Numbered from the stretch's first letter, positions 26,850 to 36,618 are shown. The stretch is 64,000 nucleotides of DNA from B46-G9 sp964581175 (GCA_964581175.1 CAZONI010000008.1:1-64000), one strand, 5' to 3'. Notes: a model not told the origin generated them from the sequence alone. Numbers and translations are program-made.

Positions 26850-28715
26850 ATGAGCCGCCTCGATTGCATCAGCAACCGGAATATCAAGATAATCGCAGCA
26901 TATGTTAAAAGCAAAACAGGGAGTCATGAAGAACTGTTTCATGATCTCTGCTATCCGTTTGAGGAGTGCTCCTCGGCTGATGAGTTCTTTCTCGATGAAG
27001 ATGAATGGACCACCTATGAAAATTTCGAGAAGATCTTCCGGCGCGCGAAACAGCTGGTCAACGACCAACGCTTCTACTTCGCTTGCGGTTTTTCCTCCGC
27101 AGATCTCAAGTCCTGGGGGCGCTTCCACGTGTTTGCAAGACTCTTCAGCACCCCGGGAGATGGATTCAAGCGTCTCCCCTTCTTCAATAAGAACCTGAAC
27201 GATACCAAAGAGATCGATATTATTGTCTCCCCTTGCTTCGACAGGCGGGCGCAGAGATTCCGAACGATCCTCAAGGTCGAATTTCACAGGGACGTGGACC
27301 CCAACAGCGATTACATAGGAGACCCGTTCCTGCGGGGAATGATTTCCGCCATTCCAACCATATGGGGCCTTAAACCGGCTCTGGTAGAACAACACCTGAA
27401 TCCCTATGATCCCGAAATTCTCTTCCAACGAGAACCGGAATTCACCTCCTACGATCTTCAGCCGAAAAGAGAGGGTGATCTCCTGACTATCCGGCATCCC
27501 GGACACGGGGGAAGAAGTATCGTGGGTGAAAAGGTCTTCCTGCAGCCCGATCGGATTCACGACTGCAATTATTTTCTGGGAAGATATGCGAAAAAGGCAG
27601 CAAATACCCTGAATCCCCAGGAACACGAGGCGATTCTCATAACGGAGACAGTCACCGTAGACGGCAGGACGCTTATGAGGGAGGGAGAAATTTTCCTCGC
27701 TCCCTACTTCATTTTGGATGTGATGTACGATCGGGTGTGCCTGACCAGTCGAGTCGCCACCGTCTTTTCCGGAAGAAAGGACATAAGAAACCCGGGGAAA
27801 GAACTGATCGATACCCTCAATCAACTGCGGAAGAGCATCAGCGCCAAGAACGAAGCGTATGCTGCCCTGGAAAAGGCGCACCAGGAACTCCAGGAGGCGA
27901 AAGAGCAGATTGACGAATACGCAGGGAGCCTCGAAGAAAAGGTCAGGGAAAGAACCGCCGCACTTCGTAAGACCCAGGACGAACTCGTGGAGATGAACCG
28001 CGGCCTTGAATCCAGAGTTCAGGAGCAGGTCCGGCAACTGGAGAAATACAACCAACTCCGGCGGTACCTCTCCCCCAAATTTACTGAAAAGATCCTCTCA
28101 GGAAACGGGCATACTGCGCCGGAATCACAGAGAAAGATGATGACCGTTGTCTTTTCGGATATCCGCGGGTTTTCGACCCTGACCGATGACCTCGAGCCCG
28201 AGGAAATATTCCAGCTTCTTGACCGGTATCTCTCGGCAATGATAGAGATCGTGCATCGCTTTGACGGCACCCTCAACAAGATTATCGGAGACGGGCTCCT
28301 CATCTTCTTCGGCGATCCCATTTCCCTGGAAGACCATGCTGAAAGGGCTGTACGCATGGCCGTAGAGATGCAGGAGAAGGTGTCTGAATTGCGCGGGGAG
28401 TGGAGAGGATACAATCATGACCTTGGCGTGGGAATCGGCGTCAATACCGGATATATGACTGTGGGAAATATAGGCTCGGAAACTCACAGAGACTATACCG
28501 TCATCGGCAACCAGGTGAACGTGGCGGCCCGTCTTGAATCCATGGCCACAGCCGGCCAGATACTGATCAGCCAGAGGACTTACAGCAAGGTGGAATCGCT
28601 GGTGGAAGTTCAATTTGTGGGGGAAATCCAGGTGAAGGGAATCCACACCCCCGTCAGGACATTCAACATCACCGGCCTCAGGAAAATTGATCCCCCTGCC
28701 CCGGCTGCACATTGA
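26850..28715 (+). CDS. Class III adenylate/guanylate cyclase with N-terminal sensor-like region and coiled coil
   Basis: A 621-residue protein. Residues 1-330 form an unrecognised domain starting MSRLDCISNRNIKI with DEDEWTTYENFEKIFRRAK. Residues 335-410 are a heptad-rich coiled coil (LEEKVRERTAALRKTQDELV). The cyclase catalytic domain spans about 428-600: VVFSDIRGFSTL and IIGDGLLIFFGDP give the two metal-binding Asp, and NKIIGDG the adenine-contacting Lys. YTVIGNQVNVAARLES has Thr where vertebrate adenylyl cyclases have Asp, as in many bacterial enzymes. cAMP production is more likely than cGMP, but this is not certain. No transmembrane segment is seen. The gene follows the receiver-like gene. 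Confidence 0.85.
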   Translation: MSRLDCISNRNIKIIAAYVKSKTGSHEELFHDLCYPFEECSSADEFFLDEDEWTTYENFEKIFRRAKQLVNDQRFYFACGFSSADLKSWGRFHVFARLFSTPGDGFKRLPFFNKNLNDTKEIDIIVSPCFDRRAQRFRTILKVEFHRDVDPNSDYIGDPFLRGMISAIPTIWGLKPALVEQHLNPYDPEILFQREPEFTSYDLQPKREGDLLTIRHPGHGGRSIVGEKVFLQPDRIHDCNYFLGRYAKKAANTLNPQEHEAILITETVTVDGRTLMREGEIFLAPYFILDVMYDRVCLTSRVATVFSGRKDIRNPGKELIDTLNQLRKSISAKNEAYAALEKAHQELQEAKEQIDEYAGSLEEKVRERTAALRKTQDELVEMNRGLESRVQEQVRQLEKYNQLRRYLSPKFTEKILSGNGHTAPESQRKMMTVVFSDIRGFSTLTDDLEPEEIFQLLDRYLSAMIEIVHRFDGTLNKIIGDGLLIFFGDPISLEDHAERAVRMAVEMQEKVSELRGEWRGYNHDLGVGIGVNTGYMTVGNIGSETHRDYTVIGNQVNVAARLESMATAGQILISQRTYSKVESLVEVQFVGEIQVKGIHTPVRTFNITGLRKIDPPAPAAH

Positions 28716-28792
28716 TTTTTCCCGGACAGCACTTAATTTTTCTATGAAGGTTGAAAGACAAGGATTTTGGAATGTGAAAGGGGGACGGAGTT

Positions 28793-28993
28793 ATGGCTGA
28801 CAGACAATGCAGCTTTAAAAAAGTCCTGAAGATAACCATGGGATCGTTCCTGCTGGCAATGGGGCTTTTCTTCTTTTTACTCGGATTCGGCATCTTTCCG
28901 GTGCTCGGATTCTTTTTCGCGCTGCCTCTTATCGGGCTGGCGGTATTCGTCTTACGCGCTCCCCGGGACAGTGCATGCGTTTATTCCGGGTAA
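28793..28993 (+). CDS. Small two-helix membrane protein
   Basis: A 66-residue protein with two hydrophobic segments, residues about 13-31 and 34-54, joined by a Gly/Pro turn (GFGIFPVLGF). GGGGGACGGAG precedes the ATG. There is no known family; it resembles the many short YqaE/DUF-type membrane proteins. Confidence 0.5.
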   Translation: MADRQCSFKKVLKITMGSFLLAMGLFFFLLGFGIFPVLGFFFALPLIGLAVFVLRAPRDSACVYSG

Positions 28994-28996
28994 ATC

Positions 28997-29068
28997 GCTC
29001 TCCCCTTCGTTCCGGACCGGGGGAGAGCCCGCAGATGGCGAGAAGGGGTCAGCCTTCGATCTGACCCC
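28997..29068. terminator. Two tandem hairpins between convergent genes
   Basis: The first hairpin is GCTCTCCCC (28997-29005) with GGGGAGAGC (29020-29028). The second is GGGGTCAG (29045-29052) with CTGACCCC (29061-29068) followed by CGTTTA. They lie between convergent genes and probably terminate both. Confidence 0.6.
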
Positions 29069-29082
29069 CGTTTAGAGGAAAA

Positions 29083-29871
29083 TCATCTGGAGAAGATTTC
29101 CTCGAAAAAGTCCCTCATGTACTTCCATGAGCGAAGATCGGCCCTGCGATTGTAGCTCAATTGCGGCATGCCGTATTTATCCGCGCCGGGATTGGTGAAG
29201 CTGTGTTTTGCATGGCCGAAAATCACCATCTGCCAGTCTATCTGTGAAGCATTCATGGCGGTGATGTATGTCGGGATGAATTCCGGCTTGGTAAAGGGAT
29301 CCGCTGCTCCGTGGCATATGAGGATTTTTGCCTTTGTCTGCGAGGCCGCCGATGCCGTAGGAGGTATCAGAGAACCGTGAAAGCTGACGATTCCTTTGAT
29401 ATCTGCGCCGCTGTATGCCAATTGTTGAACAGTGGAACCACCGAAGCAATAGCCGATGGCGGCGATTCGCCCCGGATCCGTGTTGGGCTGTTTTTTCAGA
29501 ATTTCCAGGCCGGCAAGAGCGCGTTTCTGCCAGGACTCCGCATTTTCGGTAATCCGTGTCATAAATTCCTGCGCCTGTTTAGGGTGCTCGGTTATCTTAC
29601 CCTTGCCGTACATGTCTAAGGCAAAAGCCACGTAACCCAAGGATGCAAGTTGTTCCGCTCTCTTGCGGGCATAGTCGTTGAGGCCCCACCATTCGTGGAC
29701 CACAAGAATACCGGGACGTTTTCCCTGCAGTGCACTGTCATAGGCCAGATGCCCTTGAAGATCCACGCCGCCTTGCCGGTAAGGGATGGTTTGAGTCACG
29801 ACGGCGCCCTGGGCGACAGACCCCCAGAGCAGAAAGGATGCCACAATGATCCATATGCGCTTATGAGTCAT
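29083..29871 (-). CDS. Dienelactone hydrolase-family protein, exported
   Basis: A 262-residue alpha/beta hydrolase. A signal peptide covers residues 1-22 (IVASFLLWGSVAQG). The catalytic triad is visible as Cys in IGYCFGGSTV, Asp in HGAADPFTKP and His in FGHAKHSF. HEWWGLNDYARKRAEQLASL is the family N-terminal signature. GGAGG lies before ATG 29871. Dienelactone hydrolases open lactone rings in chlorocatechol breakdown, but periplasmic versions in anaerobes have no settled substrate. Confidence 0.88.
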   Translation of the reverse strand: MTHKRIWIIVASFLLWGSVAQGAVVTQTIPYRQGGVDLQGHLAYDSALQGKRPGILVVHEWWGLNDYARKRAEQLASLGYVAFALDMYGKGKITEHPKQAQEFMTRITENAESWQKRALAGLEILKKQPNTDPGRIAAIGYCFGGSTVQQLAYSGADIKGIVSFHGSLIPPTASAASQTKAKILICHGAADPFTKPEFIPTYITAMNASQIDWQMVIFGHAKHSFTNPGADKYGMPQLSYNRRADLRSWKYMRDFFEEIFSR

Positions 29872-29980
29872 AATAATATCCTCCATTCGGGCTTTTCAGC
29901 CATAGGCAGAATTGGAAACCGGCTAACGCCCGAATACTCTCGCGGCTGGACACCGGGTCAACATACTATCACATCACTTA

Positions 29981-30430
29981 TTAAAGGATTCGTTCCAGGT
30001 TGATTGTTTTGGATGGGCTGAATTTGTTCGCGCTAAAAAAATGTATCAGTTTGGAATCGTTCCAGTCGACCAGGGTGCTTATCTTTCGAACGCCGAGTTT
30101 TCTCAAATGACCCATAAATTCACTAATCAACTGCTCACCGACACCCCTGTGCTGGTAGTTTGGATCAACGCCGATGGTATCCAGGGTGGCTTCTTCCTGG
30201 AAGATGCCGTATTCGCCCATATAGATTTCTCCCATGACAAACCCCACCACCGTTCCATCTTCTTCCGCCACAAGCGACGCGGGCAAATAATCCTTGGATC
30301 GAAAGAGCTTTTCAAACTTCAGTTCGTAGTACTCTGTCCGGGAAGCCTTGAGCACTTTCTCGTCAATCGCGACCACAGCGTCAAAATCCTCAGCCTTCAT
30401 GAGCCTAATTTTGATGGCGCTCTCGTTCAT
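29981..30430 (-). CDS. GNAT-family N-acetyltransferase (downstream flank of bam cluster)
   Basis: A 149-residue GNAT protein. The acetyl-CoA-binding motif is IGVDPNYQHRGVGEQLISEF (Q/RxxGxG/A) and the C-terminal helix-strand is KLIHFFSANKF. AAGGAGAC precedes the ATG. It lies 30 bases after the bamF stop on the same strand, so it is probably the last gene of the bam operon. A related GNAT gene sits just upstream of bamB. A role in Lys acetylation of acyl-CoA metabolising enzymes is possible but inferred. Confidence 0.85.
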   Translation of the reverse strand: MNESAIKIRLMKAEDFDAVVAIDEKVLKASRTEYYELKFEKLFRSKDYLPASLVAEEDGTVVGFVMGEIYMGEYGIFQEEATLDTIGVDPNYQHRGVGEQLISEFMGHLRKLGVRKISTLVDWNDSKLIHFFSANKFSPSKTINLERIL

Positions 30431-30459
30431 GGTGTCTCCTTATGAGGATATCTTATGGT

Positions 30460-31290
30460 TTATGCACTCTTTCTGACCAGGGTTCTTTCTTCTTCAGGGA
30501 CGGGAGGCGGAGCGGGCTCGCCCGAAATCTGCGTCACCGCACCAAAACGAGGAGGACAGGCCTCATAGCAGGTTCCGCATTTTATGCATTTCTCCTGGTC
30601 GATAACATGGATCCGGTTTTTGCCTCCGGTAATCGCCTCCACAGGGCATTTCCTCTGGCAGATCATACAGGCCTGGCATTTCTCGGGATCGATATAGTAG
30701 GAAACGACTTCATTGAATAACTTGTCTATCTCGTCGCTGGTGAAGAATCCGTCGTATTCTGCTTTGTTTTCAAGTCGCGCCTCCAGCTTCTCCCTTTTTG
30801 CCATCTTAATGTAGGGGACAAGTTTCGCGACTTCCTGAATCTTGGACTTCAATGCATCTTCGTCTATTCCTTCGCTTGAACCGAGAGGTCCCAGATCTTT
30901 CACCTTCCTGCCGAAGTCATTGATAACTTCGGCAAAGAGGATTCCTTCACCGGCAGACATGAATTCGATCCTTAACCTCTCCGGGTTCACTCCTGCGTAT
31001 TCCAATATTTTTCTACAGAGCAGCACCGTGCTTAGTGCATGGTAATTTCCATGAGTAATATAATTACATTCGTTCAGGCGGCAAGCGCCGATAAACACCC
31101 CGTCCATTCCGTTTGAGAAGGCCCTCAGTATAAAGGCCAGGTCGATTCTTCCGGAACACATGACGCGGATAAGCCTGCTGTCAGTCGCATATTGCAGTCT
31201 GGAAACTCCAGCCAGGTCAGCAGCCCCGTATGCTCACCAGTGGCATACAAAGCCCAATATTCTGGGTTTAAATTTGAGTCCTGCGTTCAT
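30460..31290 (-). CDS. bamF: BamF: MvhD-like selenoprotein with C-terminal ferredoxin domain, UGA = selenocysteine
   Basis: Read from ATG 31290 with UGA at 31236-31234 as Sec19, this is 276 residues. The start reads GFVCHW-U-AYGAADLAGVSRLQY, aligning with the CNWCxYxGADLAG motif of MvhD/FrhD, where the second Cys is Sec in methanogen VhuD and in BamF of benzoate degraders. VMCSGRID and VFIGACRLNECNYITHGNY follow, then two 4Fe-4S motifs (CQACMICQRKCP, CIKCGTCYEACP). MvhD-type subunits relay electrons to HdrA. AGGGTG precedes the ATG. Without recoding, the protein would start inside the domain and lose its cluster site. Confidence 0.88.
31199..31236 (-). promoter_or_regulatory. BamF Sec codon with SECIS-like hairpin
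   Basis: UGA occupies 31236-31234 (minus strand). A 5-bp stem CTGGA/TCCAG with loop GUU lies at 31211-31199, 22 bases downstream. The loop has the G-U expected of bacterial SECIS, but the stem is short and further from the codon than in the other cases. Confidence 0.5.
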
Positions 31291-31363
31291 TTATTTTCAC
31301 CCTTTTGTAAATTTGGTTATCGACTCCTTCGTCGGAAAGCCATTTGGCTATAGCTGAAATCAG

Positions 31364-31395
31364 GCGTAAGGCCTAGGGCGCAAGGCCCAGGGTAT
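31364..31395. repeat. Dispersed GGCGTAAGGC-type repeat between bamE and bamF
   Basis: The segment containing AGGCGTAAGGCCTAGGGCG resembles the units flanking the RNase P RNA gene (62560-62590, 63165-63187) and the unit near 60954-61008. It fills part of the 167-base bamE-bamF gap. Confidence 0.5.
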
Positions 31396-31457
31396 TTTAA
31401 TGCAAGGGTGAATTTGACTTTTCCTGCACCTTAAGTCCTTCGCCTTGAGCCTCTCAC

Positions 31458-34400
31458 TCACGCATCTCCGATTGCGGCGTCAAATTCCTGGATGGTCTCT
31501 TCCGCCGGAACCGCCGCATCAATCTGGCTCAGAAGCTCTTGGTCGGTGAAGTGCTTCAGCACAATAGCCCCGGTCGGACACTTTGCATTGCAGAGGCCGT
31601 CCCCTTTGCAGATAACGGGATTGACCACGGCCTTTTTCCCCTGTCGCGTCTCACGAAACTCTATGGCGCCATACGTGCAGGCCGAGATACAGGCTCCGCA
31701 CCCCATACACTTTTTCTCATTCACCTCGCAGACAGAACCCGAGACGGTGACTATGTCATGTGACAGAAGGGTTATAGCCCTGCCTGCAGCTCCGTATGCC
31801 TGGTTGATCGCTTCAGGTATGTGCTTGGGATAGTGCGCTGTTCCGCAGAGATAGACACCGTCAGCCCCAAACTCAACGGGTCTTAGTTTGACATGGGCTT
31901 CTTTGAAAAAATCATCCGGCCCTAAAGAGACCTTGAATAACTGAGATATCTCCTTGTTTCCTGCGGGGGGAATGACGGCAGCAGCCAGAGCGATTACATC
32001 AGCATCTATAGCAAGCTGCTTCCCGAGAATTTCATCCGGCAAAGTAACCCTCAAAACAGGCTTGCCTTCCTCCTCAACCGCTTCCACCCGGGGTTTATCA
32101 TCCGGTTCCCAGCGGATGAACTTCACCTCTTTTTCCGACGCTTCCCGGTAATAGTTCTCCCTCAGCCCATAAGTTCTCATATCCCGAAAGAGAATGTAGA
32201 TATCCATCTCGGAGTTTACTTCTTTCAGTTTCAACGCGTTCTTTACAGCTTGGCTGCAGCATACCCGGGCGCAGTAATTCCGGTCCTCGTTTCTGCAGCC
32301 TACGCATTGGATCATGACGAGGTTCTTTGCGTTGAGTATCTTTTCATCTCCCCCGGCGATGCGCTCCTCCAACTCAAGGTGGGTCATTACCCTGTCATCT
32401 TGCCCGTAGAGGTATTCGGTAGGTTTGTATTCATCAGCCCCAATGGCGATGACGGCCGCTCCATGCTTTATCTCTGAGACCCCTCTTTCAGACTTCACTT
32501 TGGTTACGAAATTCCCAACATAACCGGTAGCCTCTGTAATGGTCGCATCGGTATATACATGTATCGAGGGGTGCTGATACACCTTGCGCACAAGGTCGCG
32601 CAAGTAGGCCTGAACATCCATCCCTTCCAGCGTGTAATGTATTCTCCTCGCCGTTCCCCCCAGGTCCGTATCCTTTTCGAGCAGGTAAACCTCATGTCCC
32701 TGGTTTGCTATGGAGAGGGCACAGGTCATGCCGGCTATGCCTCCGCCGACCACTAACGCCGTCTTGTTGACCGGCAGATCAATTTCCTGCAGCGGCTCCA
32801 AGTGGCAGGCCCGTGCCGCCGACATGCGGATGATATCCTGTGCCTTTTCGGTGGCCTCCTCCTTTTCTTTAGAGTGAACCCAGGAGTTATGCTCCCTGAT
32901 ATTGGCCATTTCATAGTAATATTGATTAATTCCCGCCTCCCGGAGGGTGTCCCGGAACAACGGTTCAAGGGTCCTGGGGCTGCAGGCAGCGACGACCACG
33001 CGATTGAGCCCCTTTTCCTTTATCATGTCTGTTATTTCTTTGGCAGAATTGGTAGCGCATGAAAACAGCTGTTCCTGGGCATAGGCCACATTGGGCAAGG
33101 TCAGGGCATACTCAACCGTGGAAGGGACGTCCACGACGCTTCCGATATTCGCCCCACAATGGCACACAAAGACTCCTATCTTCGGTTCCTCCTTGGAGAC
33201 ATCTCTCTCCTCCGGATATATCCTTTCTTTGGTCAGCTTGTCCCGCCTGTAGTCAAGGAGTTCACCGCATTGGGCGCCGGCGCCGCTGGCGGTAAAGACC
33301 GACTCGGGTATGTCCGTAGGGCCCTGGAACCCGCCGCTGACAAAGATTCCGGCCCTGGTGGTCTCCATGGGATTGGAGGAAACAGCTTTGCAGAATCCGT
33401 GGGGATTGAGCTCGATTCCGAACTTACCTGCCACAGCCTCATAACCCGCAGGAGGATTCAATCCAACGGATAAGACCACCATATCGAATTCTTCCTCTTT
33501 CACTCCCTCGTTCGGGGTAGCATATCTCACGACCACATTCTTGCTTTCCGGCATTTCTCCGACTATCGATACGTAGCTCCTGATAAACCGGACCCCGGGG
33601 AGTTTCTCGGTTCTCTGGTAGTATGCTTCAAAGTCCTTGCCGTAAGACCGAATATCGTTATGGAATATCGTGCACTCCGCATCCGCCTCATGATCTTTCG
33701 TCAAAATCACCTGTTTCTGGGTGTAGGTGCAGCACACGGCCGAACAATAGCTGTTGTCGCCCGGGGTAACCCGTCTCGAACCGACGCATTGAATCCAGGC
33801 TATCTTACGGGGATGCTCTTTGTCCGAAGCACGCAGTATCTCACCTTCGTATGGCCCGGTGGCGCATAACAGCCGTTCGTAGTCCATGCTGGTGACCACG
33901 TTCTCAAACTTTCCGTAGCCATATTCATCCCGCACCTTCGGATCAAACGGCTCGAGGCCGGGGGACAGAATTATCGCCCCCACTCCTATTTCTATCTTCT
34001 CTGGTTTTTGCTCAAGGTCTATGGCGTCATTCTTACAGACTCCTTCGCAAATACGACATTTCTTGTCTTTCAGGTAGAGGCAGCTTTCATCAATATAGGT
34101 TATAAGGGGAACCGCTTGAGAGAAGTATATGTGCACGGCTTTATTTGTCGATATTTCCTGATTGAATTGATCAGGGTATACGGCCGGACAGTATTCCACA
34201 CAGGTCGTGCAGCCCGTGCATTTGTCTTCTCTGATGTATCTTGGCTTTTTAGTAAGCGTTACCTTGAAGTCTCCTGCCTGCCCCTCCACGCCGTCAACTT
34301 CAGATAAGGTGAGGACCTCTATATTCGGATGCCGGCCGACCTCGACCAGTTTCGGTGAGAGTATTCACATGGAGCAGTCATTGGTCGGGAAGGTCTTGTC

Positions 34401-34610
34401 AAGCTGGGCCATATGGCCCCCGATGGCCGGTGACTTCTCAACAAGGTAGACCTTAAAACCGGCAGCAGCCAGATCAAGGGAGGCCTGAATGCCGCTGATC
34501 CCTCCACCGACAACCATTACGTCTCCAAAATTCCTGTCGTTGAGAATTCCAGAAAATTGCTGAATTACTTCTCTCGGCAATACTTCGTTTTCCACTTTCC
34601 AACACCCCAC
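31458..34610 (-). CDS. bamE: BamE: double HdrA-like flavoprotein, UGA = selenocysteine
   Basis: One 1,050-residue protein when UGA 34367-34365 is read as Sec82 in TNDCSM-U-ILSPKLVEVGRHP. This is the DCSMC motif of HdrA, which is Sec in several HdrA and BamE proteins. It has an N-terminal FAD motif (VVGGGISGIQASLDLAAAG), ferredoxin clusters (CTGCTTCVEYCP), then a second HdrA module beginning VCHCGANIGSVVDVP with another FAD motif (VVGGGIAGMTCALSIANQG), and C-terminal clusters (CMGCGACISACTYG, CNAKCP). HdrA proteins carry the bifurcating FAD. Here it would drive electrons from a milder donor down to ferredoxin and BamBC. It lies in the order bamD-E-F. Confidence 0.9.
34341..34367 (-). promoter_or_regulatory. 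BamE Sec codon with SECIS-like hairpin
   Basis: UGA at 34367-34365 is followed after 5 bases by CUCACC pairing with GGU-C-GAG (34359-34341). This gives a 6-bp stem with one bulged C and loop GAAACU. A bulged pyrimidine in the stem is also found in the E. coli fdhF element. Confidence 0.5.
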
Positions 34611-34617
34611 TAGATCG

Positions 34618-35781
34618 CTAAATAACTTCCTGTATTATCTCCGTAATATCTCTAATCTCTATGTTCTCGGTGACGTCCAGGGTTAAGCGGCTGTCCTCAA
34701 AATTGGAGATACAGTATGGACAGGACGTCGCCAACACCTCGGCCCCGACACCAATAGCCTGTTCCAGCCTGAGGTCGGAAAATCTTTCACCCTTCGGCGT
34801 CTCCATCCAGATCCTGCCACCCCCCCCTCCGCAGCAGAGGCTGTCTATGCGCGCCTCGGGCAGTTCATTGAACTCAAGGCCGGGAACCTTCTTCAGCGTC
34901 TCCCGCGGCTCGTCAAATATGCCGTTATGGCGACCAAGGTAGCACGGATCATGATACGTGACTCTTTTTCCATACTCCTTTTTCAGCTCAAGCCTTCCCT
35001 CGTTGATAAGCTCGAACAAATACTGGGAGATATGGACCACCTCAAAATTGACCCTGAATTCCGGATACTCGTTTTTGAAGGTGTGGTAGCAATGAGGGGA
35101 AGAAACAAGGATTTTCTTCACCCCGTTATCGATAAAAGCCTTGATGTTTTCCCTGGCCAGGCGCTTGAATAACTCCTCATCCCCCGTCTTGCGGATGCTT
35201 TCCCCACAGCAGTTCTCCTTGGCACCCAGTATTCCGAAATCCACCCCTGCGTGTTTCAGGATGCCGGCTGTGGCTCTCGCCACCTTCTTCAGTCGTGGGT
35301 CATAGCAGAGGTAGCAGCCGGGGAAATAGAGAATTTCCATCCCCTCGGTGAAGGTTTTTACGGACAGGCCTTCCGCCCAATTCGCCCTGTTCTTCCGCTC
35401 TTCACTCAAGGGGTTCCCTTCGGCAACGAGGCTTGCGCTTGCGGTGCGGACAGGCTTGACGGAAGTTGGAAAGACGCCGTATTCCGTGGCAATCCTCCGT
35501 AATGCGACCCCGGAATCTATCTGCCTGACGTCCCTGGGACACTGCTGAGGGCATCTTCCGCAGGTCGTGCAGCGCCAGATATCTTCACTTTCTATCTCAG
35601 TCAGACCGAACGTAGCCTCCCGGACTATCTTGCGCATGCTGAAGGTCCTGACCCTGTTCCACGGGCAGACCGCATCGCATAGTCCGCATTGAAAGCACCT
35701 TTTGAAGGCTTCTCCACCGCTCTCTTTTATGACATCGACGATCTCTTTATAGTCGGCAACATTTTCCACGTTCGTGATCAA
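34618..35781 (-). CDS. bamD: BamD: HdrD/GlpC-like iron-sulfur protein with CCG domains
   Basis: A 387-residue protein. Two 4Fe-4S motifs are at the N-terminus (CFQCGLCDAVCPWNR, CTTCGRCPQQCP). Two CCG domains follow: CYLCYDPRLKK...ENCCGES and HDPCYLGRHNG...SLCCGGGGGR. In HdrD-like proteins these hold unusual 4Fe-4S clusters that work in disulfide reduction or electron relay. It lies 7 bases before bamE. The start is uncertain: TTG 35781 and GTG 35769 both have imperfect spacing to AAGGAAGAGG. It fits the bamD place and length in the Geobacter-type cluster. Confidence 0.88.
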   Translation of the reverse strand: MITNVENVADYKEIVDVIKESGGEAFKRCFQCGLCDAVCPWNRVRTFSMRKIVREATFGLTEIESEDIWRCTTCGRCPQQCPRDVRQIDSGVALRRIATEYGVFPTSVKPVRTASASLVAEGNPLSEERKNRANWAEGLSVKTFTEGMEILYFPGCYLCYDPRLKKVARATAGILKHAGVDFGILGAKENCCGESIRKTGDEELFKRLARENIKAFIDNGVKKILVSSPHCYHTFKNEYPEFRVNFEVVHISQYLFELINEGRLELKKEYGKRVTYHDPCYLGRHNGIFDEPRETLKKVPGLEFNELPEARIDSLCCGGGGGRIWMETPKGERFSDLRLEQAIGVGAEVLATSCPYCISNFEDSRLTLDVTENIEIRDITEIIQEVI

Positions 35782-35846
35782 TCCTCTTCCTTCTCAACGT
35801 CTCAGTTTTAGCTAAACCGCCCCTTCTGGGTCCAAAAGAACCTCCT

Positions 35847-36032
35847 GCTCAGGGAGGAAGCCTTTTCTGGAGTGACTGGTGAGAGGGCACTGTCTTTTCG
35901 TGACTTATCAATGGGGGAACCCGCAGCTCGACGTAGTCGAGAATGCGGAGGGGGTAGCTATCCCACGCTGATAAGTCACTGAAAAGACCAGCCCGGAGCC
36001 TCGGAACGGAAGAAATGGCTTCCTCCCTGAGC
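35847..36032. repeat. Large nested palindromic element between bamC and bamD
   Basis: Perfect 16-bp terminal inverted repeats (35847-35862 and 36017-36032) enclose a second imperfect pair (35892-35910 and 35969-35988) and a central hairpin CTCGAC-GTA-GTCGAG. The 186-base unit is nearly all foldable. It may be a MITE-like insertion or an RNA structure that sets the ratio of bamBC to bamDEF. Confidence 0.7.
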
Positions 36033-36054
36033 CCCCCGCTCTGCGGGAGAAGAC

Positions 36055-36597
36055 TCAGTCCTTCATGGACATTCGGGCGACGGCGTCCATTATCTTTTCC
36101 AATCCATATTTGTGTGCCAGCGATTCCAATCCAATCTCCAACTCCTCCTGCGCCACTTCTTCTTCCACTTCCTCTTCCCTTTCTTCGTAGGTCAGGGCAT
36201 CAGCCAAGCACCACTGAACGCATAAGGGCTCTTCTAAATCCGGATCGCTTTCACACATATCGCATTTTAAAGGCAAACCGGAATCGGGTTCCTTGAAGAG
36301 ATCCCTGGAGGGGCAGGAAGCCCTGCAGAAGGCGCACTCTTCATATTCCTTTCCGTCAATCACATACTTGTCTCTTCCCATGCATTCGGCAGAGGTATAC
36401 TCGCCCGCGAATACCGGAATATATATGTCTTTCAAGGGGTGGCGAATCACCTGAATGCGAGATCTCGCCGGATTATTGCCGCTGTATTTCGGCGTGGAGT
36501 GAAAGGCGGAGCAGGCTACCTCGCATGCCCGGCAACCATTGCATTTGTCAGCGTCCACTTTTACTGTCTTGATGATTTTCTTCTTTTTCTCACCCAT
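36055..36597 (-). CDS. bamC: BamC: ferredoxin-like electron transfer subunit of class II benzoyl-CoA reductase
   Basis: A 180-residue iron-sulfur protein with CNGCRACEVACSAFH, then CAFCRASCPSRD and CDMCESDPDLEEPLCVQWC, giving three 4Fe-4S clusters, and an acidic helical tail (EEREEEVEEEVAQEE). In the Bam(BC)2 complex it wires BamB to the bifurcating subunits. ATG 36597 follows AAGAGGTGG; a GTG four codons earlier is the alternative. It lies 21 bases after bamB. Confidence 0.88.
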   Translation of the reverse strand: MGEKKKKIIKTVKVDADKCNGCRACEVACSAFHSTPKYSGNNPARSRIQVIRHPLKDIYIPVFAGEYTSAECMGRDKYVIDGKEYEECAFCRASCPSRDLFKEPDSGLPLKCDMCESDPDLEEPLCVQWCLADALTYEEREEEVEEEVAQEELEIGLESLAHKYGLEKIMDAVARMSMKD

Positions 36598-36618
36598 GAT
36601 GGTTACCACCTCTTCGCA

